From: JBHIYN01 sp041984235
GTDB taxonomy: Bacteria; Pseudomonadota; Gammaproteobacteria; Ga0077536
DNA length: 64,000 bases
Assembly (NCBI GenBank): GCA_041984235.1
Contig: JBHIYN010000006.1
Location: 62,001 to 126,000 of the forward strand
Direction: 5' to 3'
Shown here: one piece after another, positions 36,935 through 49,449 of the stretch
How positions within the stretch are numbered: position 1 is the stretch's first letter
Layout: every line of letters begins with the position of its first letter
Program-made: the position numbers and the translations under genes
Notes under the pieces: generated by a model
Database searches by the model: none
What the model was told of the DNA's origin: nothing
Seen by the model: the letters and a program-made list of their open reading frames with translations, nothing else

Positions 36935-38131
36935 GTGAGCACCGGCAGCGCCCTGAATCGCGGTGAATGGCGCGCGGCGGCCGCGCTCGCCGCGGTCCTG
37001 TTCCTGCGCATGCTGGGCCTGTTCATGATCATCCCGGTGCTGAGCCTGCACGCGGCTACCCTGCACGGCGCCACACCCCTGCTGATCGGCCTCGCACTCG
37101 GCATCTACGGCCTCACCCAGGCACTGTGCCAGATCCCGCTGGGTGCGCTGTCCGACCGGGTCGGCCGGCGCCCGGTGATCGTCGGCGGCCTGGCGCTGTT
37201 CGCGCTCGGCAGCGTGCTCGGTGCGCTCGCCCACTCGATCTGGCCGGTGCTGCTGGGGCGCGCGGTGCAGGGCGCCGGAGCCATCTCCGGGACCACCCTG
37301 GCACTGGCCTCCGACCTGAGCCGCGAGAACCAGCGCACCAAGATCATGGCCCTGATCGGTATCAGCATCGGCATCGCGTTCTCCGCCGCCTTCGTGCTCG
37401 GTCCCCTGCTGAACGCGCGGCTCGGGCTCACGGGGGTTTTCAGCGCGACCGCCGTGCTGGCCGCGCTGGCCATCGCGGTGGTGCTGGTCGCCGTGCCGCG
37501 CCCGCCGCCACCCGCGGCACCGGCGCCGGATGCGCCGCGCTTCGCCGCGATCCTGGCGCAACCCGAGTTGCGCGTGCTGTTCCTGGGCGTCTTTGCCCTG
37601 CACCTGGTGCTCGCCGCAAGCTTCGTCGCCGTGCCGATCGCGCTGGCCGAGGGCAGCGCGCTGCCGGCGGCGCGGCATGCCGAGGTCTACCTGCCGGTCA
37701 TCGTCGCCTCCCTGCTGCTGGTCGCGCCGTTCATCATGCTCTCGGCGCGCCCCGGTTACACCCGGCGCCTGTTCCACGGCGCGATTGCCGGGCTCGTTCT
37801 GGCGACCCTCCTGGAGTGCCTCGCGTGGCGCTCCGGCGCGGGGCTCGCCACGGCGCTGGTCCTGTTCTTCACCTGTTTCAACTTCGTCGAGGCCGCACTG
37901 CCGGGGATCGTCTCGCGCGCGGCGCCGGCCGCGGCCCGCGGCGCGGCGCTGGGCGCTTATTCGACCTTCCAGTTCGTCGGCATGTTCGCCGGCGGCGTGA
38001 TCGGCGGCGGCGCCGCGGCAACGCTCGGCTACCGCGGGGTGCCGGCGGTGTGCGCGGTGATCTGCGCGCTGTGGCTGGCCCTGAGCCTGCGCGCGCCCGC
38101 CACGGCGCTGGAGCAGCCGGCCCGAGACTGA
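36935..38131 (+). CDS. MFS transporter, drug-efflux type
   Basis: Twelve-helix major facilitator of 398 residues. The loop 2-3 signature GALSDRVGRRPVI is intact, and helix 5 carries a QGAGAISGTTLALASDLS motif typical of 12-TM drug/H+ antiporters in the YajR-like group (family knowledge). YajR itself has an extra C-terminal domain that is absent here. The GTG at 36935, with GGGA just upstream, was chosen because earlier in-frame sequence is low complexity. ssb follows 77 bp downstream. Substrate unknown. Confidence 0.83.
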   Translation: MSTGSALNRGEWRAAAALAAVLFLRMLGLFMIIPVLSLHAATLHGATPLLIGLALGIYGLTQALCQIPLGALSDRVGRRPVIVGGLALFALGSVLGALAHSIWPVLLGRAVQGAGAISGTTLALASDLSRENQRTKIMALIGISIGIAFSAAFVLGPLLNARLGLTGVFSATAVLAALAIAVVLVAVPRPPPPAAPAPDAPRFAAILAQPELRVLFLGVFALHLVLAASFVAVPIALAEGSALPAARHAEVYLPVIVASLLLVAPFIMLSARPGYTRRLFHGAIAGLVLATLLECLAWRSGAGLATALVLFFTCFNFVEAALPGIVSRAAPAAARGAALGAYSTFQFVGMFAGGVIGGGAAATLGYRGVPAVCAVICALWLALSLRAPATALEQPARD

Positions 38132-38208
38132 CGTCCGGCGGCGCGCTCGGTTACCATGAGCCGTCCCGATCACGGACGATCACGACAACCCCAAGGGAGA
38201 ACCATCAC

Positions 38209-38676
38209 ATGGCACGCGGCCTCAACAAAGTCATGCTCATCGGCAACCTGGGTGCCGACCCCGAAGTACGCTACACGGCCGGCGACCGCGCCGTCGCCAA
38301 CGTTCGCCTCGCCACCGCGGAGTCCTGGCGCGATCGCGAGAGCGGAGAACAGCAGGAACGCACGGAGTGGCATCGCGTGGTGTTCTTCGGCCGCCTCGCG
38401 GAAATCGTCAACGAGTACCTGCGCAAGGGCTCGCAGATCTACGTCGAGGGGCGATTGCAGACGCGCAAATGGCAGGACCGCGACGGTAACGATCGCTACA
38501 CCACCGAGATCATCGCCAACGAGATGCAGATGCTGGGCAGCCGCGGACCCGGCGGCCCGGGCGGCGGCGGGGACGGCGGCGAGCGGCGTCCAGCCGCGGC
38601 GACCCAGGACAGCGGGCGCGCGCCGTCGCGCGACGAGCCGCCGATGGGCGACTTCGACGACGACATCCCGTTCTGA
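38209..38676 (+). CDS. ssb: Single-stranded DNA-binding protein
   Basis: OB-fold protein (residues 1-110, beginning MARGLNKVMLIGNLG) with a glycine-rich linker (about 112-140) and the acidic tip DFDDDIPF that recruits repair and replication proteins. 155 residues. The ATG is preceded by AAGGGAGA at good spacing. It lies near uvrA, as in E. coli where uvrA and ssb are divergent neighbours; here an MFS gene sits between. It converges on pyk, and a GC-rich inverted repeat at about 38684-38712 may serve both 3' ends. Confidence 0.96.
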   Translation: MARGLNKVMLIGNLGADPEVRYTAGDRAVANVRLATAESWRDRESGEQQERTEWHRVVFFGRLAEIVNEYLRKGSQIYVEGRLQTRKWQDRDGNDRYTTEIIANEMQMLGSRGPGGPGGGGDGGERRPAAATQDSGRAPSRDEPPMGDFDDDIPF

Positions 38677-38720
38677 GTGGACCGCCGCGGGTGGCGCAGG
38701 TCGCCCGCGGCAGCCGCCGC

Positions 38721-40175
38721 TCACACCTGCAGCAGGGTGATGGACGGCGAGTTGAGCTGCGGGTCGGCGTGAAAGCCGCGCACCATGACGATGAACTCAC
38801 CGTCGCCGGCGAGTCCCAGCTCGTGCGCCACGCGGCGCGCGATGCGGTTCGGGTTCTCGCTGCCTGCGGCGCTGTCGAGGTGCGGGATCATGCCCCACAT
38901 CAGGCTCATGCGCCGGCACGTTCGCGGGTCGCCGGAAACCGCGACCACCGGCGCCGCGGGACGCGCCGCGCTGACGGTCTGTGCCGTGGTGCCGCGGCTG
39001 GAGATGACGACGACGGCACGCGCCTGCACGTCGCCGACGAGCTTCGCCGTGGCATCGGCAACGGCGTCACCGAAGGGCACCGCGCCGAGCTCACCGGCCA
39101 CCCCGCCGGCGGCGAAATCGAATCCCGCGTGCCAGTGGTAGGACTCGGTCTGCCGCGCCACGCGGTCCATCATGCGCACCGCCGCCTGCGGGAAACGCCC
39201 GACCGCGGATTCACCGGACAGCATCACGGCATCGGCGCCACTAGCGACCGCGAACGCGACGTCGGAGACCTCGGCGCGGGTCGGTCGCGCGTTGCCGATC
39301 ATCGACTCCAGCATCTGCGTGGCAACGATCACCGGACGGTTGAGGGAGCGGGCGCGGGCGATCAGTTGCGCCTGCGCCAGGGGTACCAGCTCGGGGTTGA
39401 GCTCGACGCCGAGATCGCCGCGCGCGACCATGATGCCGTCGGCTTCGCGGATAATCGCTTCGCTGTTGCTGAGCGCCTCGGGTTTCTCGATCTTGGCGAT
39501 GATGCCGGCGTCGTTGTCGTGCGCGTCGACCAGCGCGCGCAGCTCACGGATGTCGTCGGCGCTGCGCACGAACGAAAGGGCGAGGAAATCGACGCCGGCC
39601 GAGAGCGCGAAACGCGCGTCTTCGCGATCCTTGTCGGTCAGCGAAGGCGCGGAGACCCGGCTGCCGGGCAGGTTGATGCCCTTGTGATCGCCAACCATAC
39701 CGCCCGCGAGGACGGTGCAGCGCACGTCCTCGCCGGCAACCGCGTCGACGCGCAGCTCGACCGCGCCGTCGTTCAGCAGCACGCGATCGCCGGCGGCGAC
39801 GTCGCGCGGCAGATCGGCATACTGCGACGGAATCAGCCGCGCGTCCCCCTCCACGTCCGCGGTCGTGATCGTGACCGCGTCGCCGGCAGTCAGCTCGACG
39901 CTGCCGTCCCGAAAACGGCCGGTGCGGATCTTGGGCCCGCACAGGTCGGCCAGGATCGCCGTGGCGCGGCCGAGCTCGTCGGCGGCGTCGCGAATGGCAG
40001 AGATGGCTGCGCCGTGCGCGGCGTGCGTGCCGTGCGACATGTTGACACGGAAAACATCCACCCCAGCCTCGATCAGCTCGCGCAGCACGGCCGGCGAACC
40101 CGAAGCCGGTCCCACCGTGGCGACGATCTTGGTACGGCGGTACTTGAGCAGATCGAGTTCGGTTACTATCGACAT
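38721..40175 (-). CDS. pyk: Pyruvate kinase
   Basis: Last step of glycolysis, phosphoenolpyruvate to pyruvate with ATP formation. The 484-residue protein shows TKIVATVGPASGS at the N-terminus, NMSHGTHAAH, the catalytic lysine region IIAKIEKPEA, MVARGDLGVEL and the allosteric C-terminal domain with VVISSRGTTAQTVS. The ATG at 40175 places homology right after the start; a longer in-frame reading adds 25 unrelated residues. It is divergent from the LplT-like gene (107 bp). Confidence 0.95.
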   Translation of the reverse strand: MSIVTELDLLKYRRTKIVATVGPASGSPAVLRELIEAGVDVFRVNMSHGTHAAHGAAISAIRDAADELGRATAILADLCGPKIRTGRFRDGSVELTAGDAVTITTADVEGDARLIPSQYADLPRDVAAGDRVLLNDGAVELRVDAVAGEDVRCTVLAGGMVGDHKGINLPGSRVSAPSLTDKDREDARFALSAGVDFLALSFVRSADDIRELRALVDAHDNDAGIIAKIEKPEALSNSEAIIREADGIMVARGDLGVELNPELVPLAQAQLIARARSLNRPVIVATQMLESMIGNARPTRAEVSDVAFAVASGADAVMLSGESAVGRFPQAAVRMMDRVARQTESYHWHAGFDFAAGGVAGELGAVPFGDAVADATAKLVGDVQARAVVVISSRGTTAQTVSAARPAAPVVAVSGDPRTCRRMSLMWGMIPHLDSAAGSENPNRIARRVAHELGLAGDGEFIVMVRGFHADPQLNSPSITLLQV

Positions 40176-40282
40176 CACGCTTGCGCCGGCACTGGGGACG
40201 GCGGCGAGTATCGCACAATCGCCACGCGGCAAGGCCGGGAACGGATGCATCGCAAGGCGCCGCGGAGAGTGTCGAGCAATCG

Positions 40283-41590
40283 ATGAGCCAGTCTGCCCTG
40301 ATGCGCTCGCGGCGCTTCGCGCCGTTGTTCTGGACGCAGTTCCTGGGCGCGTTCAACGACAACGTCTTCAGGTTCGCACTGGTCATCTTCGTCACCTTCA
40401 CGGTGGCGCAACGCACCGGCATGGATACGCGCATGCTGGTCGTGCTGACCGGTGGCATCTTCATCCTGCCGTTCTTCCTGTTCTCGGCCCTCGCCGGACA
40501 GGTCGCGGACAAGTTCGAGAAATCGACCCTGGTACGTCGCATCAAGAGCGCCGAGATCGCGATCATGGGCTGCGGCGCGGTCGGCTTCTGGCTCGGCGAC
40601 TACCTGTTCCTGCTCGCGGTGCTGTTCCTGATGGGCGTGCAGTCGACCTTTTTCGGGCCGCTCAAGTACGGGGTGCTGCCACAACACCTGCAGGCGCAAG
40701 AGCTGACCGGGGGCAACGGCCTGATCCAGATGGGTACCTATGTCGCCATCCTGGTCGGCGGGATTGCCGGCGGCATGCTCGCGAGCCTCGGCAGCATCGC
40801 GCCGGCCGCGATCGTCGCGGCGGTGGTCGGCATCGCCCTGCTCGGGCGCGTCGCCGCGCAGTTCATGCCGCCGGCCGCGGCCAGCGACCCCGCCCTGGCG
40901 CTGGATCTGAACCCGCTGCGGGCGACCGTCACGCTGCTCGGAGGCAGCCTGCGCGAGCGCGGTATCAGCACCCTGATCCTGCTCATTTCCGGGTTCTGGT
41001 TCATCGGCGCGACTTATCTCAGCGTGGTGCCGACCTACGGCAAGGTGTTGCTGGGCGCGGACGAGCGCGCGGTGACCCTGCTCAGCGCCGCCTTCACCCT
41101 CGGCATCGGCAGCGGCTCGCTGGTTTGCGAACGTCTGTCGCGCGCGCGCATCGAGCTCGGCCTGGTGCCGTTCGCGGCGCTGGGGATCGCGCTGGCCTCG
41201 GCCGACGTGTGGCTGGCCGGCCGCCCGCCCGCGCCGGCCGGCGTCCTCACCGTCAGCGCCTTCTTCGGTCACCCGCCGGCGCTGCGCATGTTCGTCGACC
41301 TGGCCGCGATCGGTGCCGCGGGAGCGCTCTACATCGTGCCGCTCTACGCCGCCCTGCAGGACCGTGCGGAAGCCCGCCAGCGTTCCCGCGTGCTGGCCGC
41401 ACTGAACGTCATGAACGCCCTGTTCATGGTGCTGTCGGCCGGCTTCACCCTGTTGCTCTACCACTTTGGCGTCAGCGTGCCGGGCGTATTCGGTGTGGTC
41501 GGGCTGCTGACCGCGGCCGGCATGCTGGCCGCGATGGCCGTCATGCCGGAGTTCGGCCGGCGAGCGCGCGACCTGCTCCGGAACCGCTGA
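40283..41590 (+). CDS. LplT-like MFS transporter (lysophospholipid flippase family)
   Basis: Twelve-helix carrier of 435 residues. The segment FFGPLKYGVLPQHL and the QFLGAFNDNVFRFAL opening are hallmarks of the LplT/Aas-associated group that flips lysophospholipids for re-acylation. No acyltransferase or acyl-ACP synthetase domain is fused here; in many relatives the carrier is fused to both. The start is ATG at 40283. It converges on lon with a 10-bp gap. Confidence 0.85.
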   Translation: MSQSALMRSRRFAPLFWTQFLGAFNDNVFRFALVIFVTFTVAQRTGMDTRMLVVLTGGIFILPFFLFSALAGQVADKFEKSTLVRRIKSAEIAIMGCGAVGFWLGDYLFLLAVLFLMGVQSTFFGPLKYGVLPQHLQAQELTGGNGLIQMGTYVAILVGGIAGGMLASLGSIAPAAIVAAVVGIALLGRVAAQFMPPAAASDPALALDLNPLRATVTLLGGSLRERGISTLILLISGFWFIGATYLSVVPTYGKVLLGADERAVTLLSAAFTLGIGSGSLVCERLSRARIELGLVPFAALGIALASADVWLAGRPPAPAGVLTVSAFFGHPPALRMFVDLAAIGAAGALYIVPLYAALQDRAEARQRSRVLAALNVMNALFMVLSAGFTLLLYHFGVSVPGVFGVVGLLTAAGMLAAMAVMPEFGRRARDLLRNR

Positions 41591-41600
41591 GGCCGGGCCC

Positions 41601-43991
41601 TCAGCCGAAGGCGATCCCGGCGACCTCGTCGAAGCGGCTGACGAAATGGATGCGCATGCCCTTGTGCACGTAGTCGGGGAGCTCGTTGAACTCGCCACGC
41701 ACGTCCTCCGGCAGGATGATCTCGCGAATGCCGGCACGGCGCGCTGCGATGATCTTCTCGCGTATGCCGCCGACCGCGAGCACGCGCCCGGTCAGGGTCA
41801 GCTCGCCGGTCATCGCGATGCGCCGCCGCATGCGCTGGTTGCGCGCCAGTGACAGCAGCGCCGTTGCCATGGTGATCCCGGCGCTGGGGCCATCCTTGGG
41901 CGTCGCGCCTTCGGGCACGTGCAGATGCACGAACGCCTGGTCGAAGAACGCCTGGTCGCCGTCGAAACGGGCGAGGTTGGAAGCCACGTAGCTGTAGGCA
42001 ATTTCGGCTGACTCGCGCATCACCTCACCGAGCTGGCCGGTGAGCTTGAAGCCGCGGTTGGCACTGTGCACGAGGGTCGCCTCGACATCCAGCGTGACGC
42101 CACCCAGCGCGGTCCACGCCAGGCCGGTGACGATGCCCACCCCGCGCTGCGGCACCTGCTTGCGGAAGCTCGGCTCGCCCAGATAGTCGGCGAGGTTGCC
42201 CGCGGTGACGGAGATCGTGCGTTTGCTGTCACGAATGACTTCGATCGCTGCCTTGCGCGCGATGCGGCCGAGCTGCTTGTCGAGGTTACGCACCCCGGCC
42301 TCGCGCGCATAGCCCTCGACGATGCCCTTGATGGCCGCCGCGTTGACCTTGACCTGGCTCGCCGAGAGCCCCGCACGGGCGCGCTGGCGGGGCCACAGGT
42401 AGCGCTTGCCGATGGTGACTTTCTCGGCCGTCAGGTAGCCCGAAAGACGGATGACCTCCATGCGGTCGAGCAGCGGACGCGGGATCGAGTCGAGCTGGTT
42501 GGCGGTGCAGATGAACAGCACTTTGGAGAGATCGAAGCGCACGTCGAGATAGTGGTCGAGGAAGCTCGCATTCTGCTCCGGGTCCAGCACTTCGAGCAGC
42601 GCGGATGCCGGGTCGCCCTGGTAGGACGCGCCGATCTTGTCGACTTCGTCGAGCATCACCACCGGGTTGGCGGTACCGGCCTCGCGTATGGCCTGGATGA
42701 ACTTGCCCGGCATCGCACCGACGTAGGTGCGGCGATGACCCTTGATCTCGGCCTCGTCACGCATGCCGCCGACGCTGAAACGGTAGAACTTGCGGCCCAG
42801 CGCATTGGCGACCGACTGCCCGATCGACGTCTTGCCGACGCCGGGCGGGCCGACCAGCAGCAGGATGGAGCCGGCCACCTCGCCTTTCAGCTTGCCGACG
42901 CCGATGAACTCGATGATGCGATCCTTGACGTCGTCGAGCCCGGCGTGATCGCGGTCGAGCACCTTGCGCGCACGCTCGATGTCGACGTGGTCGGGGGAAT
43001 GCACGCCCCAGGGCAGCGCGGTGAGCGCATCGAGGTAGTTGCGGGTGACGCCGTATTCCGGCGAACCGGGCTCCAGGAAGGAGAATTTCTGCAGCTCCGC
43101 TTCGATGCGCTGCATGGCGTCGTCGGGGACCTCGCGCCCGAGCAGGCGCTCGCGGAAGCGCTCCATCTCGACCGTCTTGTCGTCCTTGGAGATGCCCAGC
43201 TCCTTCTGGATCTCCTTGAGCTGCTCGCGCAGGAAGAACTCGCGCTGCTGCTCGGACACGCGCTGCTCCACGCGCTGGCGGATCTCGCTTTGCAGGCCCG
43301 CCACCTCCAGCTCGTGCTGGATCAGCAGCAGCACTTTCTCCATGCGGCGCAGCAGGGGCACCGTCTCCAGCACCTCCTGCAGCTGCTCGGCGTCGGCGCT
43401 GGTCATGGCCGCCGCGAAGTCGGCGAGCGGCGAGGCGTCGTCCGCGCTGTAGCGTTCGAGGAAGGCCTTGAGAGACTCCTTGTAGAGCGGGTTGAGCGGC
43501 AGCAGCTCCTTGATCTTGTTGATGATAGCGAGCGCGTAGGCGCGCTCTTCCTTGCCCTGCGCGGGGACCCCGCGCGGGTACTCGGCCTGCACCACGTAGG
43601 GCCGCTCGGTACGGATCCAGCGCGCGATGCGGAAGCGTTCTATGCCCTCGGCGATGAACTGGATACGCCCGGCTTCGCGCATCGGGTGATGCAGGCGCGC
43701 AACCGTGCCGTAGACCGCGAAATCCTCCGGCCTGGCCGGCTCCTCGTCGAACGGCTGACGCGCATAGACCAGACCCAGCAGGCGGTGCGGGGTCTTGCCG
43801 ACCCGCTCGATGGTCTCGCGCCAGTGCTCGTCCTCGATGACGATGGGCATGGTCTGGGCGGGGAAGAATGGCCGCGCGCGCAGCGGCAGCACCAGCAGCT
43901 GGTCCGGCAGGACCTCGTTCATGCGCGCCGGCATACCGCCGGACTGGCCGTCACCGCCGGGAATGATGATCTCGGGTTGTTCTTCGTTCAT
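41601..43991 (-). CDS. lon: ATP-dependent protease Lon
   Basis: Degrades misfolded and regulatory proteins. The 796-residue LonA type has the N-terminal substrate domain (LLVLPLRARPFFPAQ start), Walker A GPPGVGKT at about 380-387, and the Ser-Lys dyad S703 (KDGPSAGIT) and K746 (GGIREKIIAAR), spaced exactly as S679 and K722 in E. coli. The genomic setting is not the usual clpX-lon-hup; it follows a kinase gene by 156 bp on the same strand. I chose the ATG at 43991; an earlier in-frame ATG adds 29 Arg/Pro-rich residues. Confidence 0.95.
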   Translation of the reverse strand: MNEEQPEIIIPGGDGQSGGMPARMNEVLPDQLLVLPLRARPFFPAQTMPIVIEDEHWRETIERVGKTPHRLLGLVYARQPFDEEPARPEDFAVYGTVARLHHPMREAGRIQFIAEGIERFRIARWIRTERPYVVQAEYPRGVPAQGKEERAYALAIINKIKELLPLNPLYKESLKAFLERYSADDASPLADFAAAMTSADAEQLQEVLETVPLLRRMEKVLLLIQHELEVAGLQSEIRQRVEQRVSEQQREFFLREQLKEIQKELGISKDDKTVEMERFRERLLGREVPDDAMQRIEAELQKFSFLEPGSPEYGVTRNYLDALTALPWGVHSPDHVDIERARKVLDRDHAGLDDVKDRIIEFIGVGKLKGEVAGSILLLVGPPGVGKTSIGQSVANALGRKFYRFSVGGMRDEAEIKGHRRTYVGAMPGKFIQAIREAGTANPVVMLDEVDKIGASYQGDPASALLEVLDPEQNASFLDHYLDVRFDLSKVLFICTANQLDSIPRPLLDRMEVIRLSGYLTAEKVTIGKRYLWPRQRARAGLSASQVKVNAAAIKGIVEGYAREAGVRNLDKQLGRIARKAAIEVIRDSKRTISVTAGNLADYLGEPSFRKQVPQRGVGIVTGLAWTALGGVTLDVEATLVHSANRGFKLTGQLGEVMRESAEIAYSYVASNLARFDGDQAFFDQAFVHLHVPEGATPKDGPSAGITMATALLSLARNQRMRRRIAMTGELTLTGRVLAVGGIREKIIAARRAGIREIILPEDVRGEFNELPDYVHKGMRIHFVSRFDEVAGIAFG

Positions 43992-44147
43992 CCTGGCCGG
44001 TCGAGTGCCTCGTGTTGCGAAGGGACGGGGCACCGGCGCAGGCGTACGGACGCGCGGCATGCCGCGCGCGAACGTCACTAGCCCGGAAAGCCCTCGCTAC
44101 AGCAGATGCGGATGCCGGCGCGGCATTTCAAGCGCGCCGCGGCGTAC

Positions 44148-45479
<1,332 letters not shown>

Positions 45480-45578
45480 GGTCACGCGCCGGATACAGCG
45501 AAGCTCGTCTCCGGGTTTTCGGCCCGGGCCGGAAATTCCTTAGAGCTCAGGCGGGTGCACGCGCCAGCGCAGCGCGGC

Positions 45579-46064
45579 TCAGGCGCGCCGGCTGCGCAGG
45601 GCCGGTACGGTGACGCGGGCGTCAGCAGCGGGCTGGTAAAAGCAGGCCTGGTCGGTGAGCCCGCGGCGCAGCTCCTCCGCCGCGCCGGGCGAGTCCGCGG
45701 CCAGCGAGGAAAAGCCGCAGCGCAGCAGGAACAGCGCCTGGTCGCGGCGGATCTCGCCGACGGCGCGCAGATCGCCGGAAAAACCGCGCTGCCGCAGGGT
45801 ACGCGCGATGCTGTAGCCGCGGCCGTCGGTGAAGGGCTCGAAGGCCACGGCAATGAGCTCGAACGGCGCCGGGTCGAAGCTGTCCGCGCCGATCTCGCTG
45901 TCACCGTCGAGCAGCACGCCGACCCGCCTGCCCTGCCAGGCCTGCGGCGGCGTCTCGCGCCAGCGCGCAAGCGGGACGATGACGTCCCCCGCGGGCAGTA
46001 CGTCTTCGGGCCCGACCAGCGTCCAGGCGTCTTCCGCGTAGTGTCCGTCGATCAATACGTTCAC
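45579..46064 (-). CDS. DUF934 protein, sulfite-reduction partner
   Basis: 161 residues of the DUF934 family, habitually found beside nitrite/sulfite reductases in proteobacteria and thought to assist sulfite reduction (family knowledge; mechanism unknown). Typical segments are AVAFEPFTDGRGYSIARTLR and GDLRAVGEIRRDQALFLLRCGF. The GTG start is preceded by GAGGACA, which overlaps the end of cysI, so translation is coupled (10-bp gap). Confidence 0.9.
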   Translation of the reverse strand: MNVLIDGHYAEDAWTLVGPEDVLPAGDVIVPLARWRETPPQAWQGRRVGVLLDGDSEIGADSFDPAPFELIAVAFEPFTDGRGYSIARTLRQRGFSGDLRAVGEIRRDQALFLLRCGFSSLAADSPGAAEELRRGLTDQACFYQPAADARVTVPALRSRRA

Positions 46065-46074
46065 AGTGCTGTCC

Positions 46075-47730
<1,656 letters not shown>

Positions 47731-47896
47731 GGCGCCCTCCGCGCTCGGCGCGGTGTTCTAACCGAGGGCGCACCCTAGCAACGACCTTATATGCTTAAAA
47801 GGAACGATTCTGGATTTATATATTTCCAAATATTATAAATGACCCTCCTGCTCCGCGTGCCCACCATGAAAGCCGACGGAGAAGCCACGCGCCGGA
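47731..47896. promoter_or_regulatory. AT-rich cysI upstream region with palindrome
   Basis: In this gap 47785-47840 is very AT-rich against the local background. It contains ATATTT-CC-AAATAT (47820-47833), a perfect 6-bp inverted repeat, and a minus-strand TATAAG hexamer nearer the gene. A regulator such as CysB could bind here, but no known consensus is matched with confidence. Confidence 0.4.
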
Positions 47897-47923
47897 TAAA
47901 AAAAGGGCCGCGAGAGCGGCCCT
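47897..47923 (-). terminator. Intrinsic terminator of the 69-codon gene
   Basis: Minus strand: 8-bp stem AGGGCCGC/GCGGCCCT with a 4-base loop followed by seven T residues (47898-47904). A second 7-bp hairpin with a CGAA loop (47935-47952) lies between it and the stop codon. Confidence 0.88.
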
Positions 47924-47971
47924 AATACGCTGGTGACAGGTCGAAACCTGTCGGCTCACCCACGGAGGTGT

Positions 47972-48181
47972 CTAGAAATCGAAGCGCGCCAGCAATTGCC
48001 GGCCGCGACGCGTAATGAACCCGTCGATGCTGACGAAACCGGCCGCCATCGCCCGTTGCAGTACGTCGCGACGCGCACCGGCCCGGCTCGGCAGGTAAAC
48101 CGCACCGTCGCCGTAGTGGCAGGCGAGCAGGCGTGCGATGTCGGCGTCCGGTGTTGGTGCGTGGCAGTCAGCAGTGCTCAT
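47972..48181 (-). CDS. Small protein of unknown function (69 residues)
   Basis: Not recognised. The 69-residue product has a helical core (DADIARLLACHYGD), then AGARRDVLQRAMAAGFVSIDGFITRRGRQLLARF, a layout that could be a small winged-helix-like or partner-binding module. It is basic toward the C-terminus and has no membrane segment. The reading frame is supported by its own -35/-10 pair, an upstream palindrome and a strong terminator directly after the stop, so it is likely a real single-gene unit. Confidence 0.6.
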   Translation of the reverse strand: MSTADCHAPTPDADIARLLACHYGDGAVYLPSRAGARRDVLQRAMAAGFVSIDGFITRRGRQLLARFDF

Positions 48182-48228
48182 GGGGCGTTCGTCGGGTCGG
48201 ATCGGTTTGATAACGGTATTAGAAGGAT

Positions 48229-48256
48229 AGGATAGTAAAGTAATTTGAATTGTAAA
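48229..48256 (-). promoter_or_regulatory. Promoter of the 69-codon gene
   Basis: Minus strand TTTACA (48251-48256), 16 bp, TATCCT (48229-48234), 48 bp before the ATG, inside an AT-rich 110-bp tract. Confidence 0.45.
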
Positions 48257-48273
48257 GAATGATTTATATCTTA

Positions 48274-48290
48274 TTGATATGAAATATCAA
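48274..48290. promoter_or_regulatory. Perfect palindrome TTGATAT-GAA-ATATCAA (operator candidate)
   Basis: Seven-base arms with a 3-base centre, about 60 bp upstream of the predicted start of transcription of the 69-codon gene, a classical activator distance. It resembles an FNR site, but the half-sites TTGAT/ATCAA are 7 rather than 4 apart. Confidence 0.4.
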
Positions 48291-48315
48291 ATCCCGAACG
48301 AGTACGGGTCGTGAA

Positions 48316-49449
48316 TCAGTCGCTGAGGTGCGGCCGGGCGAGATAGTCGTGGGAACGCATTTCACGCAGCCGGCTCGCGGTGCGCAGGAACGGCTTTGCC
48401 AGGCGCTGCCCCGCGTAGAGCGCGTCGGGCTCGGCCGCCGCGGACATGATGAGCTTGACGCTGCGATCGTAGATTTCGTCGACCAGGTTGATGAAGCGAC
48501 GCGCGGCGTCACCGTCATCCACGCCCATCACCGGCACGTCGCTCAGGATCACGGTGTGGTGCTCGCGCGCGATCTCGATGTAATCGCCGGTCGAGCGCGG
48601 CCCCTCGCAGAGCTCGGCGAAACTGAACCAGACCACGCCGTCAGCCTGGCGCAGGGCCGGAATCGCGCGCCCCTCGACCACCACCTCGACGTCGCGCGTA
48701 CCGGCTTCCGGTGCGAGTGCCTGAAAGCTCTGCTCCAGCGCGTCGTAGTGCTCACCCCGGGCACAACAGTAGTAGACCGGTGCCTGTTCCAGTGCGCGCA
48801 GGCGATAGTCGTGCGCGCCGTGCAGCTCGACCACCGCCAGATGGCTTTCAATCAGGGCGATGGCGGGCAGAAAGCGTTCGCGCTGCAGCCCGCCGCTGTA
48901 GAGCTCGTCGGGCCGTTCGTTGGAGGTCGCGATCACGGTCACGCCGTGCGCGAACAACGCCTCGAGCAATCCGGCCAGCAGCATTGCGTCGGTGATGTCG
49001 CCGACGTGGAACTCGTCCAGGCATAGCACGCGGTACTCCGCGGCCCACTCGGCGGCGACCTGCTGCAGCGGGTCACTGGTCTCGCCCAGCGCCCTCAGCG
49101 CATGGTGCGTGCGGCGCATGAAACGATGGAAATGCGTGCGCCGCTTGTGAGGTCCGGGCAGACAGTCGAAGAAGGTGTCGACCAGGTAGGTCTTGCCGCG
49201 CCCGACCGGTCCCCACAGGTAGAGGCCATGCACCGGCTGCCAGCGTGGCTCGCTGCGTCCGAGCAGGCGCGCGACGAGGCCGCCGCGGCGCTGCCCCGGC
49301 GCTGCGCGCAGCGCCTCGTAGACGCGCTGCAGATGGTCCACCGCCTCGCGCTGCGCGGGATCGGGAAGGATGGCGCCGCTGGCGAGATCTGCCGCGTAGC
49401 GGTCAGCGGGTGTCGGCGCGGCGCCGTCGGCGTTCGCTGATGGTGTCAT
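48316..49449 (-). CDS. zapE: Cell-division ATPase ZapE (AFG1 family)
   Basis: AAA+-like ATPase linked to Z-ring stability under stress. The 377-residue protein has Walker A WGPVGRGKT at 79-87, FHRFM and LCLDEFHVGDITDAML (Walker B), and the C-terminal LSDVPVM...RRFINLVDEIYD region. Length matches E. coli ZapE (375). The ATG at 49449 lies in a 185-bp divergent gap facing an unknown gene. Confidence 0.94.
   Translation of the reverse strand: MTPSANADGAAPTPADRYAADLASGAILPDPAQREAVDHLQRVYEALRAAPGQRRGGLVARLLGRSEPRWQPVHGLYLWGPVGRGKTYLVDTFFDCLPGPHKRRTHFHRFMRRTHHALRALGETSDPLQQVAAEWAAEYRVLCLDEFHVGDITDAMLLAGLLEALFAHGVTVIATSNERPDELYSGGLQRERFLPAIALIESHLAVVELHGAHDYRLRALEQAPVYYCCARGEHYDALEQSFQALAPEAGTRDVEVVVEGRAIPALRQADGVVWFSFAELCEGPRSTGDYIEIAREHHTVILSDVPVMGVDDGDAARRFINLVDEIYDRSVKLIMSAAAEPDALYAGQRLAKPFLRTASRLREMRSHDYLARPHLSD

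Noticed and set aside
42066..44081. 671-codon open frame antisense to lon
   Set aside because: Composition is typical of an antisense shadow and lon itself has every expected motif.
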